Source: Campylobacter showae CSUNSWCD
Lineage (GTDB): Bacteria > Campylobacterota > Campylobacteria > Campylobacterales > Campylobacteraceae
Assembly: GCF_000313615.1 (NCBI RefSeq)
Contig: NZ_AMZQ01000008.1
Span: 124,001 to 188,000, forward strand
DNA: 64,000 bases
Direction: 5' to 3'
Position 1 is the stretch's first letter; each line of letters begins with the position of its first letter. Positions 8,277 to 16,880 of the stretch are shown in pieces. The notes below the pieces were generated by a model. That model was not told the DNA's origin, made no database searches, and was given only the letters and a program-made list of their open reading frames with translations. A program made the translations under genes and the position numbers.

Positions 8277-9367
8277 AAAAAATTATCGTTTTACTGGCGA
8301 TTTTGTTAAATTTAACCGTAGCTGGCGAGACGGAAACGGCGAAGCAAAATTTAGCCGGCCAGTCCGAAAATACGGCTGAAAATTTAACCGAGCCGACCGC
8401 CAAAGACGAAGCCAAGCGCCTCTACGAAGCCGCCGCAAAGCTCGAATACGAAGGCGACAAAACAAGAGCCCTTCAGCTTTATAAACTAGCGGCTAAAAAA
8501 GCGATATTTACGGACGAAGACGGCGAAACGGCTGCGATGGAACGCTCCGTGATCGCGCCCTCAGATAGCGTAGCGGACGCGCCCGTAGAGGAGCAAAAGA
8601 TCGCCTCCAAAGAGCGCCCGAAAGCGAAATTTGAAAGCGGTGAGGCATACGATGTGGATGAAATTTTGGGCTTAAAAATGCACCACCTAAACTACCTCTT
8701 GCCGGCAACCTACGCATTTAACGACGTCGAGGGCAGGCGTAGATTTGAGACCGCTTTTCAAATCAGCCTGCAAAAGCCGCTGTTTTACGACGTGTTTGAT
8801 ATGAATGAAACGATCTCGGCAGGCTACTCGCAAAGCTCGTGGTGGCAGACGGCTAAGAGCTCTACGCCGTTTCGCGAGACCAACTACCGCCCCGAGATTT
8901 TCATAACCGTTCCGATGAGATTTGAGGCGCTGCCGAGTCTTGATTATCTACGCGCGGGACTTTTGCATGAGAGTAACGGCCAGGGCGGCGAGAAGTCGCG
9001 CTCATGGAACCGCGTCTATCTCGAGGCTAAACTTTACGCCGGTAGCCTCGTCGTGATCCCGCGAGCGTGGGCGCGCATCCCTGAGAGCAAAGGCAGCGAC
9101 GACAATCCCGACATCGAAAAATACATCGGCAATATGGATATAAATTTCGCTCTGCCTTTCCGCGGCCACGTCTTTACGGCTATGGTGCGAAACAACCTGC
9201 ATTTTGATAAAACCAACCGCGGCGCGGGCGAGCTTGGGTGGCTATTTCCGTTTGGCAAGAGCGGCGTTTACGGCTACGTGAAGTACTTCACCGGATACGG
9301 CGAGAGCCTCATCGACTACAACCGCCACACCGATAAGGTCGGCATCGGCTTTGCGATTTTAAAATAA
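8273..9367 (+). CDS. pldA: Outer-membrane phospholipase A
   Basis: A signal peptide (residues 1-18) is followed by a charged alanine/glutamate-rich region up to about residue 125 and then the OMPLA beta-barrel. The catalytic triad is visible: H232 and S234 in LLHESNGQ, and N246 in SRSWNRVY. The spacing is identical to H142/S144/N156 of E. coli. The enzyme hydrolyses outer-membrane phospholipids and has been linked to haemolysis in Campylobacter. The N-terminal extension of about 100 residues is unusual for the family and may sit in the periplasm. The start overlaps the mobA stop (ATGA). Confidence 0.92.
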   Translation: MKKIIVLLAILLNLTVAGETETAKQNLAGQSENTAENLTEPTAKDEAKRLYEAAAKLEYEGDKTRALQLYKLAAKKAIFTDEDGETAAMERSVIAPSDSVADAPVEEQKIASKERPKAKFESGEAYDVDEILGLKMHHLNYLLPATYAFNDVEGRRRFETAFQISLQKPLFYDVFDMNETISAGYSQSSWWQTAKSSTPFRETNYRPEIFITVPMRFEALPSLDYLRAGLLHESNGQGGEKSRSWNRVYLEAKLYAGSLVVIPRAWARIPESKGSDDNPDIEKYIGNMDINFALPFRGHVFTAMVRNNLHFDKTNRGAGELGWLFPFGKSGVYGYVKYFTGYGESLIDYNRHTDKVGIGFAILK

Positions 9368-9379
9368 TTTGTAGACTTG

Positions 9380-9399
9380 CCGCCTAAAGACCTAGGCGG
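9380..9399 (+). terminator. Hairpin after pldA
   Basis: The perfect 7-bp stem CCGCCTA/TAGGCGG with a 6-base loop lies 12 bases after the pldA stop. Only a short T run follows, so it is a weak but plausible terminator. Confidence 0.45.
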
Positions 9400-9713
9400 T
9401 TTAAGTCATTATCGTAGCCGGTAAGCCGATTAGCTTTGATTTATTTTTACATAAGAATTTGCAAGCATAGGCGATTTCACTAATTTATGGATCGCTATTG
9501 CTTGTGGATTGCATTTTTATTATTTTTATACAGTTTACGGAGATTTTATTGCTTAAATTTCACTAGATTTATACTACTGATCGGTAAAATTTTGCGAGAG
9601 GTTTTAGCGTCGTTAGATAAATTTCCGCTTTTAACTTTTAACCGCTCCCTACATAAAAATTTGATAAAATCCATGCGATTTTTCCGCATAAAAATTAAAT
9701 TTTAAGGATACAA
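9400..9713. other. Intergenic stretch without a recognised gene
   Basis: This AT-rich stretch holds one open frame of 72 codons (9487-9705) without a ribosome binding site or family resemblance. I see no convincing gene. The bases just before 9714 provide an AAGGA box for the next gene. Confidence 0.5.
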
Positions 9714-10301
9714 ATGTTTTTGCAATTAGACGAGATCCGACAAAGACTCGACGTGATATTCTTGCCTTTAGAGCAAGAGGGCGTAACAGGTATGAGGCTG
9801 CTAGCACAAAGCGATGCCGACGCGTCCATGCGGGCGCTAGAAAATGCGCAAGAGGCTCTAGACGTCAAATTTCCGCTTGCGTTTTTGCACCTAGTTTGCA
9901 AATTTGACTTTGGCGAATTTGAGGTTTGCAACGTATGCTTTGGCACCGGCGGCGACTACGCTAGCGAGCTAGTGCGGCTAAACAGCACCGACGAATACGG
10001 CGGCAAATGGTGGCAAGGCAAGACTCGTCCTGCAAATTTGATAGTTTTTGCCGTCGGCGATCCGTGGATATTTCTGATTGATTGCGCGGACGGCGCGATT
10101 TATGCGTGGCTGCTCGGAGACGAAGAGCTTTGCGGTAGGCGCGTTGCGAGCGATTTTGAGAGATTTTTTAGAGCGCTTGCCGGTATCGGTATCGCGCGAC
10201 TAAGCAAAAAGGGCGTACCGAGCGCGGAAGAAATCGTCAAATTCGTCCAAGCAAGCGATGATAAGGCGATTGAGTTTTGGCGAGAAATGGCGGAAATTTG
10301 A
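9714..10301 (+). CDS. SMI1/KNR4 (SUKH)-like protein
   Basis: The 195-residue cytoplasmic protein shows the SUKH pattern: an N-terminal helix followed by AQEALDVKFPLAFLHLVCKFDFGEFEV (shown here as separate motifs ALDVKFP and FLHLVCKFDFG), then a beta-rich core with IVFAVGDPWIFLIDCADGAI and LLGDEE. In other bacteria, SUKH proteins are often immunity partners of polymorphic or contact-dependent toxins. No toxin gene lies nearby, so it may be an orphan immunity gene or have a household role. An AAGGA box lies 7 bases before the ATG. The family call rests on pattern only. Confidence 0.55.
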   Translation: MFLQLDEIRQRLDVIFLPLEQEGVTGMRLLAQSDADASMRALENAQEALDVKFPLAFLHLVCKFDFGEFEVCNVCFGTGGDYASELVRLNSTDEYGGKWWQGKTRPANLIVFAVGDPWIFLIDCADGAIYAWLLGDEELCGRRVASDFERFFRALAGIGIARLSKKGVPSAEEIVKFVQASDDKAIEFWREMAEI

Positions 10302-10526
10302 TAAATTTAATGCTGAAACTGGACTTTTACGCTAGCTTTGGCGGCAAATTTGACTGATTTCAAAACTCTAAATTTGGTGACAACCGCCGTCAAATTTTAA
10401 TCCCAAATTTATAAATTTTGTCCGCAGATCCGCTCAAATTTATATTATTTTTTGCATTCTGGTGCTAAATTTGAGCTCAAATTTGCCATAAATTCGGCGT
10501 ATAAATTTAACAACAAAAGGTAAAAA

Positions 10527-11429
10527 ATGATAACCGCAAAGGCTCTTTACGCATCCGCTCGCCTTAGATCTCTGCCGCTTAGCGTCTCGGGCGTACTGCT
10601 CGGTAGCGGCGCGGCATACGGCGCGGGAGTATTTAGAGCGGATATTTTCGCACTGGCGCTGCTTACGACGCTGCTGTTTCAGATACTCAGCGACTACGCT
10701 AACGACTATGGCGACGCGGTAAAAGGCACCGACGACGATGGCAGGCTGGGGCCGCGCCGCGCGATACAAACGGGGCAGATGAGCGCGGCCGAGATGAAGC
10801 GCGTCATCGTAGCTACGGCGCTGCTTTCGGCATTTTCGAGCCTCGCGCTAAGCGTTTTGGCGTTTGGCGAGCGGTTTTATCTCATACTGCTATTTTTGGC
10901 ACTAGGTAGCGCGTCGATATACGCTGCAATCCGCTATACCGTGGGTGTCGGTGCATACGGATATAAGGGGCTTGGCGACGTTTTCGTGTTTTTGTTTTTT
11001 GGGTTACTTAGCGTGCTGGGTTCGTACTTTTTATACGCACGATCGCTTGATGCGGCGCTGCTGTTACCTGCGTGCGCGTGCGGGATGCTAAGCACGGCGG
11101 TGCTAAATCTAAACAACATGCGCGACGTGCAAAACGACGCGCTCAAAGGCAAGCGCACGATCCCCGTGCGTATCGGGCTGCTCGCGGCCAAGCTCTATCA
11201 CTATGCGCTGATCGCTGGCGGTGCGGGATTAATGCTTTGCTACTCGCTTTTGCGCGGCGAGCCTGGCGCAAAACTACTCTACATAGCGAGCTTTGCGCCG
11301 CTTGTTTGGCACCTATTTTTCGTTTCGCAGGTGCGGGATTGTCGCGATTTCGACGGACAGCTAAAGGTCGTCGCGCTCAGCACGTTTGCGATGTCGGCGC
11401 TGTTTTTCGTCGGGGAAATTTTGGGCTAA
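10527..11429 (+). CDS. menA: MenA-like 1,4-dihydroxy-2-naphthoate prenyltransferase
   Basis: MenA attaches the polyprenyl tail to dihydroxynaphthoate in the inner membrane. The 300-residue protein has about eight membrane helices and the family motif NDYGDAVKGTDDDGRLGPRR near residues 56-73, with Asp residues that bind Mg-diphosphate. The second acidic motif is NLNNMRDVQNDALKGKRT near 191-208. A second, MqnP/UbiA-type prenyltransferase is encoded at 30606-31472, so two enzymes for the same kind of step exist in one genome. The start is supported by AAAGG before the ATG. Confidence 0.85.
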   Translation: MITAKALYASARLRSLPLSVSGVLLGSGAAYGAGVFRADIFALALLTTLLFQILSDYANDYGDAVKGTDDDGRLGPRRAIQTGQMSAAEMKRVIVATALLSAFSSLALSVLAFGERFYLILLFLALGSASIYAAIRYTVGVGAYGYKGLGDVFVFLFFGLLSVLGSYFLYARSLDAALLLPACACGMLSTAVLNLNNMRDVQNDALKGKRTIPVRIGLLAAKLYHYALIAGGAGLMLCYSLLRGEPGAKLLYIASFAPLVWHLFFVSQVRDCRDFDGQLKVVALSTFAMSALFFVGEILG

Positions 11430-11564
11430 ATTTAGCCTGATTTTTTATCACACGATCTTGGGGTGGCAAGCCAAACAATTCAAATTTATATCAAAATGTT
11501 GCGAAAAAGTTATATATTTACTTTTTTAAAATACACTTTCAAACCAAAATCGCAAGGAGAAAAA

Positions 11565-12134
11565 ATGAAAAAACTAATCAAATTTTCGCTAGTCGCAGCG
11601 CTAGTAGCGAGCTTCGCAAACGCAGCAGTCTATGAGATCGACCCAGCGCACAGCAGCGTCGGCTTTAAGATCAAGCACCTAAGCATCTCAAAAGTAAGCG
11701 GAAATTTCGGCAAATTTGACGCCGTGATTGACTACGACAAGGACGCCAAAGAGCTCAAAGCGCTCGAGGCCACCATCGAAACCGCCTCGGTAAATACGCA
11801 AAACGAGAAGCGCGACGAACACCTAAGAAGCGCGGATTTTTTCAACGCGGCCAAATTTGACAAAATCACCTACAAAATGGTCAAATTTGAGAAAGAAAGC
11901 GACACGGAAGGCAAGGTCGTGGGCACGCTCACGATGCACGGCGTAACTAAGCCCGTGGTGCTAAAATTCGAGCTTGGCGGCTTTACTGCAGATAAAAACG
12001 GTAAGGAAAAAATCGGCTTTAGCCTAGAGGGCGAAACCAAACGCAAGCTCTTTGAGATCGGGTTAGATACCCCGGAGATCACGCTATCTGACAAAGTCGA
12101 GCTAGAGATCGAAGTCGAAGCCAAAGAAAAATAA
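11565..12134 (+). CDS. YceI-family periplasmic lipid-binding protein
   Basis: The ATG at 11565 behind AAGGAG starts a signal peptide (KKLIKFSLVAALVASFANAA), so this start is better than the open frame further upstream. The mature protein of about 170 residues has the YceI barrel signature: YEIDPAHSSVGFKIKHL at the N-terminus, EKRDEHLRSADFFNAAKF in the middle and GTLTMHGVTKPV, ending with the polyene-binding barrel strands. YceI proteins bind long isoprenoid or amphiphilic molecules in the periplasm. The gene stands alone and is followed by a strong terminator. Confidence 0.92.
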   Translation: MKKLIKFSLVAALVASFANAAVYEIDPAHSSVGFKIKHLSISKVSGNFGKFDAVIDYDKDAKELKALEATIETASVNTQNEKRDEHLRSADFFNAAKFDKITYKMVKFEKESDTEGKVVGTLTMHGVTKPVVLKFELGGFTADKNGKEKIGFSLEGETKRKLFEIGLDTPEITLSDKVELEIEVEAKEK

Positions 12135-12140
12135 ACCCAA

Positions 12141-12181
12141 AATAAGCCTAAAGCCTTTTTTCGGGCTTTAGGCTTATTTTT
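12141..12181 (+). terminator. Strong rho-independent terminator after the YceI gene
   Basis: A perfect 15-bp inverted repeat (AATAAGCCTAAAGCC and its complement) encloses an 8-base loop and is followed by T residues. Confidence 0.9.
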
Positions 12182-12397
12182 AAATTTTAAGTTTTCGTAA
12201 ATTTGATAAACCGCGTGGCATAAAAACCTGAACGGCAAAAACCAAAACTAAAAGACGCGTCAAAGCATGATGTCAAAATTCGAAAAATCCGCCAAACTGC
12301 CGCACTGAAAGGCAAATTTGCGGCAAAATACAAAGCACCCGCTCAAGCCGGCAAACCGATAAACTCGCCAACCAAATCACCGCAACAAAGAGTAAAT

Positions 12398-13540
12398 TTA
12401 CCCCTTACGCCCTAGCAAATATAGCCTCAAAGCCTGCTCTGCCGTCATTTTGAGATTGCGCATTGCGGTTTGCTTATCCATCGCCTCCTCTAGGCTCACA
12501 GGCTCGTTTAATACGCTAAAAAACGCGTCGATGCCGTTTTCGTTACAGCCGCCGGCACACGGCGACACGCTGCCCGCTAGCGCGATGATCGGTTTGCCGT
12601 ATTTTTTGGCGATTTTTGCCACTCCGGTAGGGGTCTTGCCCATCGAGCTTTGAAAGTCCAGTCGCCCCTCGCCGGTGATGATTAGATCGGAGTTTTTCAC
12701 GTCCTCTTCGAGGCGGATTTCCTCCATGATGATGTCGATGCCGGGCTTTAGTTTGGCGTTTAGGTAGCTAACAAACCCGTATCCTAGCCCGCCTGCCGCG
12801 CCCGCGCCCTTAAAGTTCCAAAATTCGCTCGAAAAGTGCTCGCTAGTCGCGCTCGCAAAGCTTATAAGCCCAGCGTCTAGATCCTTTACCATCTGCTCGT
12901 CCGCACCCTTTTGCGGGCCGTAAACGTAGGCCGCGCCGTTTTTGCCAAAGAGTGGGTTATCCACGTCGCAAGCCACGAGGAATTCGCACTCTTGCAGCTC
13001 TGGTGCTACGTTTTTGTTTGAAATTTTGGTGATTTTTATGAGGTTTTCGCCTTTGCCCTCGAGCAGCTCGCCGTTTTCGTCAAAAAACTCGTATCCCAGT
13101 GCGCTTAGCATGCCCGTGCCTGCGTCGTTCGTCGCGCTACCGCCGATACCCACGATAAATTTACGCGCACCTTTGCTAATAGCGTGCAAAATCATCTGTC
13201 CAAAGCCGTAAGTGCTCGTTTTCATCGGGTTTCGGCGCTCTTTTTCCACCAGCATGAGCCCGCTAGAAGACGCCATCTCAAGGATACCCAGTTCGCCCGC
13301 TAGCGCGTATCTGGCGGGGATCTTTTCGCCGAGAGGATTTTGCACGATGACGTCGATAAACTCGCCCTCTAGCGCGTCCGCTAACGCCACCACGCTACCC
13401 TCACCGCCGTCCGCAATGGGCTTAACCACCACCTCATCTATCTCGCCGGCTAGGGCTTCAATACCCTCTTTTACGGCATTGCCGGCCTCGAGGGAGCTCA
13501 AAGAGCCCTTGAAAGAGTCGATTGCTATTAGTATTTTCAT
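12398..13540 (-). CDS. garK: Glycerate kinase (GarK/GlxK family)
   Basis: This 380-residue enzyme phosphorylates glycerate to 2-phosphoglycerate, feeding lower glycolysis. Family marks are ILIAIDSFKGSLSSLEAG at the N-terminus, PIADGGEGS near residue 41, LEMASSSGL near 87, VGIGGSATNDAGTGML near 126 and DLIITGEGRLDFQSSMGKTP near 280. The next gene upstream on the same strand is a GntP-type permease, suggesting glycerate uptake followed by phosphorylation. One end of an intergenic repeat element lies directly before the ATG and contains the AAAAGG ribosome binding site. Confidence 0.95.
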   Translation of the reverse strand: MKILIAIDSFKGSLSSLEAGNAVKEGIEALAGEIDEVVVKPIADGGEGSVVALADALEGEFIDVIVQNPLGEKIPARYALAGELGILEMASSSGLMLVEKERRNPMKTSTYGFGQMILHAISKGARKFIVGIGGSATNDAGTGMLSALGYEFFDENGELLEGKGENLIKITKISNKNVAPELQECEFLVACDVDNPLFGKNGAAYVYGPQKGADEQMVKDLDAGLISFASATSEHFSSEFWNFKGAGAAGGLGYGFVSYLNAKLKPGIDIIMEEIRLEEDVKNSDLIITGEGRLDFQSSMGKTPTGVAKIAKKYGKPIIALAGSVSPCAGGCNENGIDAFFSVLNEPVSLEEAMDKQTAMRNLKMTAEQALRLYLLGRKG

Positions 13541-13552
13541 CTGTTTTCCTTT

Positions 13553-13803
13553 TTTGGTAAGGCTTGTATTTTGAGCGCTTTTTCAGTTGCGCTTCGCTCA
13601 CTGCTTTGCAAGAAGCGGAGCTGGCTAAAATTTAGCTCGGCAGACTATTTTTGCTTCGTTGCACTCGCAACTGCAAGCAGAAGTCCAGCCTACGCTAAAT
13701 TTTATCTGCGCAACCCCAAAAATCATCTCAAAATACTTCGCCTTGATTTCTTATAATCAAATTTTAAATTTGCAAATTTTACCCACCGAGACCCGTATCT
13801 TGA
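13553..13803 (-). repeat. Intergenic element, copy A (sense orientation to garK)
   Basis: Read on the minus strand it shows the order seen in the other copies: AAGTATTTTGAGATGATTTT, GGGGTTGCGCAG, an arm TAAAATTTAGC, CGTAGGCTGGAC, TAGTCTGCCGAG, a complementary arm GCTAAATTTTAGC, CTCCGC and AAAGCGCTC, ending before the garK ribosome binding site. Compared with other copies it has two extra inserts, one in the hairpin loop (about 13648-13682) and one after CTCCGC (about 13582-13615). Both resemble each other (TTGC, AAGC and GCAAC words). Confidence 0.7.
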
Positions 13804-13840
13804 AAATGCAAATTTAACTCTACTAAAATTTATAAAACCC

Positions 13841-14100
13841 GGCGACGCTTTGTTCGAAGAGCAAAGCTATGTCGCCACATCTCACGTGCAGTGGGGATGG
13901 TGGGGTTTCTGCGTCGCTGCACTAGTAGCTACAAGCAGACGGGGGCGGGTTTACCTTCGGCAGTTGCGAGTGCGTAGTTCGACGCAAAGGAAAAGGGCGC
14001 TCTACTTAGCTTCACTATGTTCGCTACCGTCGCCATATGGGCTTGAGACCGCTTCGCTCGTAGCTGCGCAGGCGTAAGTAGACCACCCCCCTTCCGCCAC
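13841..14100 (+). repeat. GC-rich repeat block, probable degenerate partner of copy A
   Basis: The block is more GC-rich than the surrounding gaps. It begins with a hairpin (GGCGAC at 13841 pairing with GTCGCC at 13871). It then shows GGTGGGGTTTCTGC and, near its right end, GCGCAGGCGTAAGTAGACC, which resembles the core of the intergenic element in plus orientation. In between are several imperfect units similar to the inserts of copy A (GCAGTTGCGAGTGC and GCTTCGCTCGTAGCTGC). A 75-codon frame inside it looks accidental. Confidence 0.4.
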
Positions 14101-14172
14101 CCAAGAAAAGCTAGAATTTACCATTCCACTGCCCCGCAATAGCAAATTCAACCCCAAATTTAGTCGTCAAAT

Positions 14173-15600
14173 TTATAGCAAAATAAGCGACGCTACCCAA
14201 ACCGTCACCATGCCTACGATACCCATTATAAATGTAAGCATCGTCTGAGTCTTGTAGCCCTGCTCCGGCGACATCTTGCTAAAGTTCGTAACGACCCAGA
14301 AATAGCTATCGTTAGCGTGCGAAACCGTCATCGCGCCCGCAGCGATCGCCATCACCGTTAGCACCGCGCCCATCTCGCTAGTTAGCCCCAGCGCGCTCAT
14401 CATCGAGCCGCTATCGGTGAAAAGCCCCATGATAGAGGCCGTCGTCGTAAGCGCCACGGTCGAGCTGCCCTGAGCGGTCTTGATGATAGCCGAGATAACA
14501 AACGGGAAAAATATACCAACGGTGCCGATAAGATGGGCGTTTGCCTTCATAAACTCGACAAAGCCCGCTTTAGCGATGACGTTGCCTAGCACGCCGCCCG
14601 CAGCCGTGATGAAAAGGATCGGTCCGACGATCTTTAGCGTTTCATTGGTCATGAGGTTAAATTCGCCCAGCTTGCCCGTTTTAGCCAGCAAGATAACGGC
14701 AAATAGCACGCCAACTCCAAGCGCGATTACGGGATCTCCCATAAATAATATAACCTTTACGAACCATGCCGTCGCCGATGGATCTTTTTCTAAAATGTCC
14801 GGAGCGACGAAGGCGACGAAAAACCCCTTTTTATTTAAAATATTAAAAAGAGAACCGCAAGCCATCAGCAAAATCGGCATAAAAATCGGCGCCAAGCTCA
14901 AGAACGCACAAGGCAGCTTGCCGTGCTCTTTGATGATCTCGTCGTAGCTCTTGCCCACATCGGCAAGATCTTCCTTTAGGCTCACTTTTGCGCCGATAGT
15001 TTTAGCAAAAAGATAGCCAGCGATGAGAACCGGTATCGAAACGACCGCGCCCACGGCGATGACTAGTAGCAGGTTGTGCCCTACGCCCACGAGTCCGGCA
15101 GCCGCTATCGGGCCCGGCGTTGGCGGTATAAACACGTGCGAGGTGTATAGGCCGCACGAGAGCGCGACGGCCATAGCTACGGGGTTGGCGCCGATTTTTT
15201 CCTTTATCGCGCGGCGGATCGGATCGAGTACGACAAAACCACTATCGCAAAAGACCGGGATGCCCACGATCCAACCCATGATGAGCATCGCTAGCTCGGG
15301 GCGCTTGTAGCCTACACAACGCACGACCATATCGGCCAGCTTTAGCGCCGCGCCCGTCTTTTCCAGCGCCATACCGATGAGCGCGCCCAGGATGATGACG
15401 ATGCCTATGCTTTTAAATATCCCGCTAAATCCCTCTCCGATGATCACGGGAACCTTGACCAGGTCGATGCCAGCGACGACGGCTAGAGCTAGCGAAACGA
15501 GCATGATCGCTATAAAGGGGTGAACCCCCAACTTTGAAATCAACACGATCATAACGACGACCGCGATGACGAAGCAGACGATGAGAGCAATACCGCTCAT
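14173..15600 (-). CDS. GntP-family permease, probable glycerate/gluconate:H+ symporter
   Basis: The 475-residue membrane protein has about 12-14 hydrophobic segments. GntP family marks include GEGFSGIFKSIGIVIILGAL near residue 55, FCDSGFVVLDPI near 117, FIPPTPGPIAAA near 157, TAQGSSTVALTT near 372 and SHANDSYFWVV near 430. GntP transporters import gluconate or related sugar acids with protons. The neighbouring glycerate kinase and the absence of a gluconate kinase in the window point to glycerate as substrate; this is inference. Confidence 0.87.
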   Translation of the reverse strand: MSGIALIVCFVIAVVVMIVLISKLGVHPFIAIMLVSLALAVVAGIDLVKVPVIIGEGFSGIFKSIGIVIILGALIGMALEKTGAALKLADMVVRCVGYKRPELAMLIMGWIVGIPVFCDSGFVVLDPIRRAIKEKIGANPVAMAVALSCGLYTSHVFIPPTPGPIAAAGLVGVGHNLLLVIAVGAVVSIPVLIAGYLFAKTIGAKVSLKEDLADVGKSYDEIIKEHGKLPCAFLSLAPIFMPILLMACGSLFNILNKKGFFVAFVAPDILEKDPSATAWFVKVILFMGDPVIALGVGVLFAVILLAKTGKLGEFNLMTNETLKIVGPILFITAAGGVLGNVIAKAGFVEFMKANAHLIGTVGIFFPFVISAIIKTAQGSSTVALTTTASIMGLFTDSGSMMSALGLTSEMGAVLTVMAIAAGAMTVSHANDSYFWVVTNFSKMSPEQGYKTQTMLTFIMGIVGMVTVWVASLILL

Positions 15601-16061
15601 AACAGCTCCTTTCGGATAAATTTTTGTCTAGCGCAATATTACCGAAATTTGTTTTTAAAATATCTAAATTAGATTTGAAATTTTAGTTTCATTTTATAAA
15701 ATAAGTGAATTTGACGGCCGATTACTTTTGCGGTAAATATGCGGGCAGCTTTGGTGCGATTAAATTTTGTTTTGAATTTAGGTTCGAATTTGGAGCAAAT
15801 TTATCACAAAAAATAACTTGTGAGGTTAAAATTTGCAATATGATAATTCGTAAAACAAGCGTCAAATTCGACTACTAGCGCTTGCCGAAGCTCAAATTTA
15901 ACTCCGCCCTAAGCCTTACGGCACTATCATTTTATCAATGATTTGCAAAAGATGCGAAGCGGTCAAATTTAAAACAGTTGCGGGTTTTATTGGCCCGCAT
16001 ATTTTAGGCACGAGGCAAAACGTACCGTCTCCGTTTTGCCGACAACTAAAAAGGATACGCT
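15601..16061. other. Intergenic region with two hairpins
   Basis: No gene is supported in this 461-base gap. Two clear hairpins precede the next gene: TGCGGG/CCCGCA at 15979-15999, and GGCAAAACG/CGTTTTGCC (perfect 9-bp stem, 9-base loop) at 16014-16040. They could be a terminator for leftover upstream transcription and a leader structure; nothing more can be said. Confidence 0.45.
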
Positions 16062-16277
16062 ATGGATATGATAATCTTACTTTTTTACGTTATTCCTTAT
16101 ATGGCGGTTAGCGCCATAGTGATGGTCATCACTGCAAAATACACTAAGAGAATTTGGATCAGAGGCATTGTAGCGGCCGCACTATTTCTAATCCCTACTT
16201 ACGACATCATCATCACAAATATTCTTGAAGTGTATTACTGCGCTACCACTCCAAAGGCCTTTATAAAAAAACGGTAG
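16062..16277 (+). CDS. Membrane-anchored protein, N-terminal part before a frameshift
   Basis: The 71 codons after an AAAAGGA box encode two hydrophobic segments (about residues 2-25 and 32-55) and end at a TAG directly after seven A residues (16265-16271). Shifting the frame by -1 at that tract continues without a stop (TVEYPQSIYFEDNVFNGFNE) straight into the 177-codon frame downstream. The two parts are therefore very probably one gene of about 272 codons. The tract could be a mutation, a phase-variable site or a slippery site. I recognise no family. Confidence 0.6.
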   Translation: MDMIILLFYVIPYMAVSAIVMVITAKYTKRIWIRGIVAAALFLIPTYDIIITNILEVYYCATTPKAFIKKR

Positions 16278-16345
16278 AGTATCCGCAGAGTATTTATTTT
16301 GAGGATAATGTTTTTAACGGCTTTAACGAGCAGGATATAGAATAT

Positions 16346-16879
16346 ATGATGAATAACTACCTTGACGACATTCATCTAAAAACTTTAGCTTTAAATTTAC
16401 CCGACGGAAACGTAGCCATATATCATTACGAAAAAAATCAAGACGAATACGACAAGATAGCAAAAGAGGTAAAGCAAGAGCTAGGGGATAAGACGTCGCA
16501 CTATGATGATATCAGAGCTAGAATCATAAAAATAATCGACTCGAATAAAATCATAACTACGAAAGACAAGATGCCTAAGATGAACTATACAGTCCTATAT
16601 GACAAGGTAAGTTTAAATCGGTTCGCTTCTAAATACTTTCACTCCGACACAATGAGAATCATAGACAATAAAACAAATGAAACTATTGCTTTTCAACAGA
16701 GATGTTTTATGTTTAAGAGGTTAACCGATTATAGTGCTGGCGAGTATAGCGGAAAGTATATATGTGATGATAAAAGAATTTCTTTAGTTATGAACACTTT
16801 TCCAAAAATAGATTTGAATATAGGATACGTGTTACTAAATTTTGATGCGAGATTTAAAAATTACTTTAAAGGAGAGTAA
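16346..16879 (+). CDS. Hypothetical protein, C-terminal part of the frameshifted gene
   Basis: This 177-residue frame has no ribosome binding site at its first ATG. Its frame is open further upstream to the A tract at 16265, so it is better read as the soluble C-terminal domain of the membrane protein encoded from 16062. The product is charged, mainly helical then beta-rich, with no signal peptide and no recognised motif. It ends just before an AAAGGAG box serving a mini-ORF. Confidence 0.55.
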   Translation: MMNNYLDDIHLKTLALNLPDGNVAIYHYEKNQDEYDKIAKEVKQELGDKTSHYDDIRARIIKIIDSNKIITTKDKMPKMNYTVLYDKVSLNRFASKYFHSDTMRIIDNKTNETIAFQQRCFMFKRLTDYSAGEYSGKYICDDKRISLVMNTFPKIDLNIGYVLLNFDARFKNYFKGE

Positions 16880-16880
16880 A

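Noticed and set aside
9487-9705. 72-codon frame between pldA and the SUKH gene
   Set aside because: No ribosome binding site, composition driven by AT-rich DNA, no similarity to any family I know.
11463-11564. Upstream extension of the YceI protein
   Set aside because: The ATG at 11565 has a good AAGGAG box and starts a proper signal peptide, which the longer form would bury.
13850-14077. 75-codon frame in the GC-rich repeat block
   Set aside because: It lies entirely in repeated, hairpin-forming DNA and its product is low in hydrophobic core with many S/R residues; no ribosome site.
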